NCBI RefSeq assembly: GCF_016086655.4
Contig: NC_052141.2
Coordinates: 11,408,001 to 11,472,000, forward strand
Direction: 5' to 3'
Origin: Lepeophtheirus salmonis
Taxonomy: Eukaryota; Arthropoda; Copepoda; Siphonostomatoida; Caligidae
DNA: 64,000 nucleotides
Shown: piece after piece, positions 63,043-64,000 of the stretch
Layout: each line of letters starts with the position of its first letter
Numbering within the stretch: the first letter of the stretch is position 1
The notes under the pieces: model-generated
What the model was told of the DNA's origin: nothing
The model's database searches: none
Seen by the model: only the letters and a program-made list of their open reading frames with translations
Program-made: the position numbers and the translations under genes

Positions 63043-64000
63043 GTGTATAAGCTAGCCGTGTCTACATCTTCACGGAGAAGAAAGTGCTGTAGTGACCCAG
63101 ATATATTCTGCTATATCTGGAGATGCTTCACTTTATCACCTCAAAGACGGAACATAACTCACTTCGTTAAGAGTGTGTACCTTGCTTATTTTAAAGTACC
63201 GCTTGGAGACCAAAACAAAAAATGGACATCTCGCATAGTATGCACGACTTGTCTCGAAACTCTGAGATCTTGGTAAAAATACTAAGCTCAAATTTAGTGT
63301 GACGTTGATTTGGAGAGAACCAACAAACTGAGTTGTTGGCTTCCAGACTGCAAGAGCGAAACATGCTTGCGTAACATAGATGCAAAACTGAGGAAGTTCT
63401 TTGATTCCGACAATCACTTTGTATACTGCAGTGACATTGAAGGGCTTCTTGTGGCTATGGGATTATCTGCGTATCATTCAAGGGAGTGAGCCTCTTTATT
63501 GATAGCTCAAAAAGAAGTTTAAAGTGTGTTTTACTCCACAATGGTACCATATATGGATATATCCCTATTGGACACTCAGTCTCCATGAAGGAGGAGTATG
63601 GAAACATCAAAATAGCACTTGAACAATTGAAATACCTCGATCACCAGTGGTTAATCTGTGTGGATTTAAAAATAGTGAACTTCCTTTCGGGTCAACAAGG
63701 AGGTTACACAAAATACCTTTGTATCCTTTGCTACTAGGACAGTATAGCTGACAATGATCACTGAGTTAGAATGGAATGACCATCAAGGCATACGTTTGTA
63801 CCTGGAGAAAAGAATGTCATTAATGAACCACTAGTTGATCGAATAAATAGAACCCTTCCACCATTGCACATCAAACTCGGTATTATAAAGCAGTTTGTAA
63901 ATACTCTTGATCAATACATATGTTGAACCTTTCCGAGTCTTAGTGATGCAAAGAAAAAGGCAGGGATATTCGACGGATCCCAGATCAGAACATAACTCAG
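63043..64000 (+). pseudogene. Broken copy of a repeated arthropod gene family (function unknown), runs off the edge
   Basis: Three consecutive pieces in different frames follow the order of a protein I recall as many uncharacterised copies in arthropod genomes: first a Cys-rich start (FCYIWRCFTL, NITHFVKSVYLAYFKVPLGD, CTTCLETLRSW), then ELLASRLQERNML and SDIEGLLVAMG, then MSLFIDSSKRSLKCVLLHNG, IPIGHSVSMKEEYGN, VDLKIVNFLSGQQGGYTKY, LHIKLGIIKQFVNTLDQYIC and KKKAGIFDGSQIR at the edge. At least three frameshifts and a stop after CILCY make it a pseudogene. The family's high copy number suggests a mobile or captured origin, but I do not know its activity. Confidence 0.65.

Overview
The window is nuclear DNA from a gene-poor, A+T-rich eukaryotic genome, and the sequence points to an arthropod. 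Three genes with clear animal orthologues are present, two of them split by GT-AG introns. Almost all the rest is dead transposon DNA. The transposase relics belong to Tc1/mariner lineages, several resembling those I associate with caligid copepods (salmon louse and relatives). The copepod assignment is inference from memory of such proteins; arthropod is safer.

Layout: 1-40 kb has no gene I can support. It holds decayed Tc1/mariner copies (about 0.2, 2.5, 7.6, 10, 12, 15.5, 18.4, 24.4, 33, 34.3, 36 and 37.6 kb), at least three copies of a TIR element I call family A (ends attagtgttg), several family B MITEs, A+T-rich minisatellite tracts, one LTR with its polypurine tract, a 0.56-kb inverted duplication containing a mariner (31.3-33.7 kb) and a long hairpin (38.5 kb). 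The gene block is at 40.9-55.7 kb: an intronless Polycomb-type chromobox gene (+), casein kinase II beta (-, two exons around a 4.1-kb intron), MIA40/CHCHD4 (+, two exons) and a small lysine-rich ORF (+) of unknown function. A mitochondrial nd1 fragment (NUMT) lies at 54.8 kb. The last 4 kb returns to transposon relics, a 108-bp tandem repeat, and the broken start of a repeated arthropod gene family that runs off the edge.

The three recognised genes are unrelated housekeeping or regulatory genes (chromatin silencing, kinase regulation, mitochondrial import). I see no operon or functional cluster. Chromobox and CK2 beta converge on each other; CK2 beta and MIA40 diverge from a 2.2-kb spacer that contains a MITE and a foldback element.

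I found no bacterial-style system, CRISPR array, rRNA or tRNA. The unusual content is structural: nested insertions, inverted duplications, foldbacks, a tandem array inside the CK2 beta intron and the NUMT. Repeat boundaries and similarities were read by eye and are approximate; protein-coding splice sites were checked base by base.
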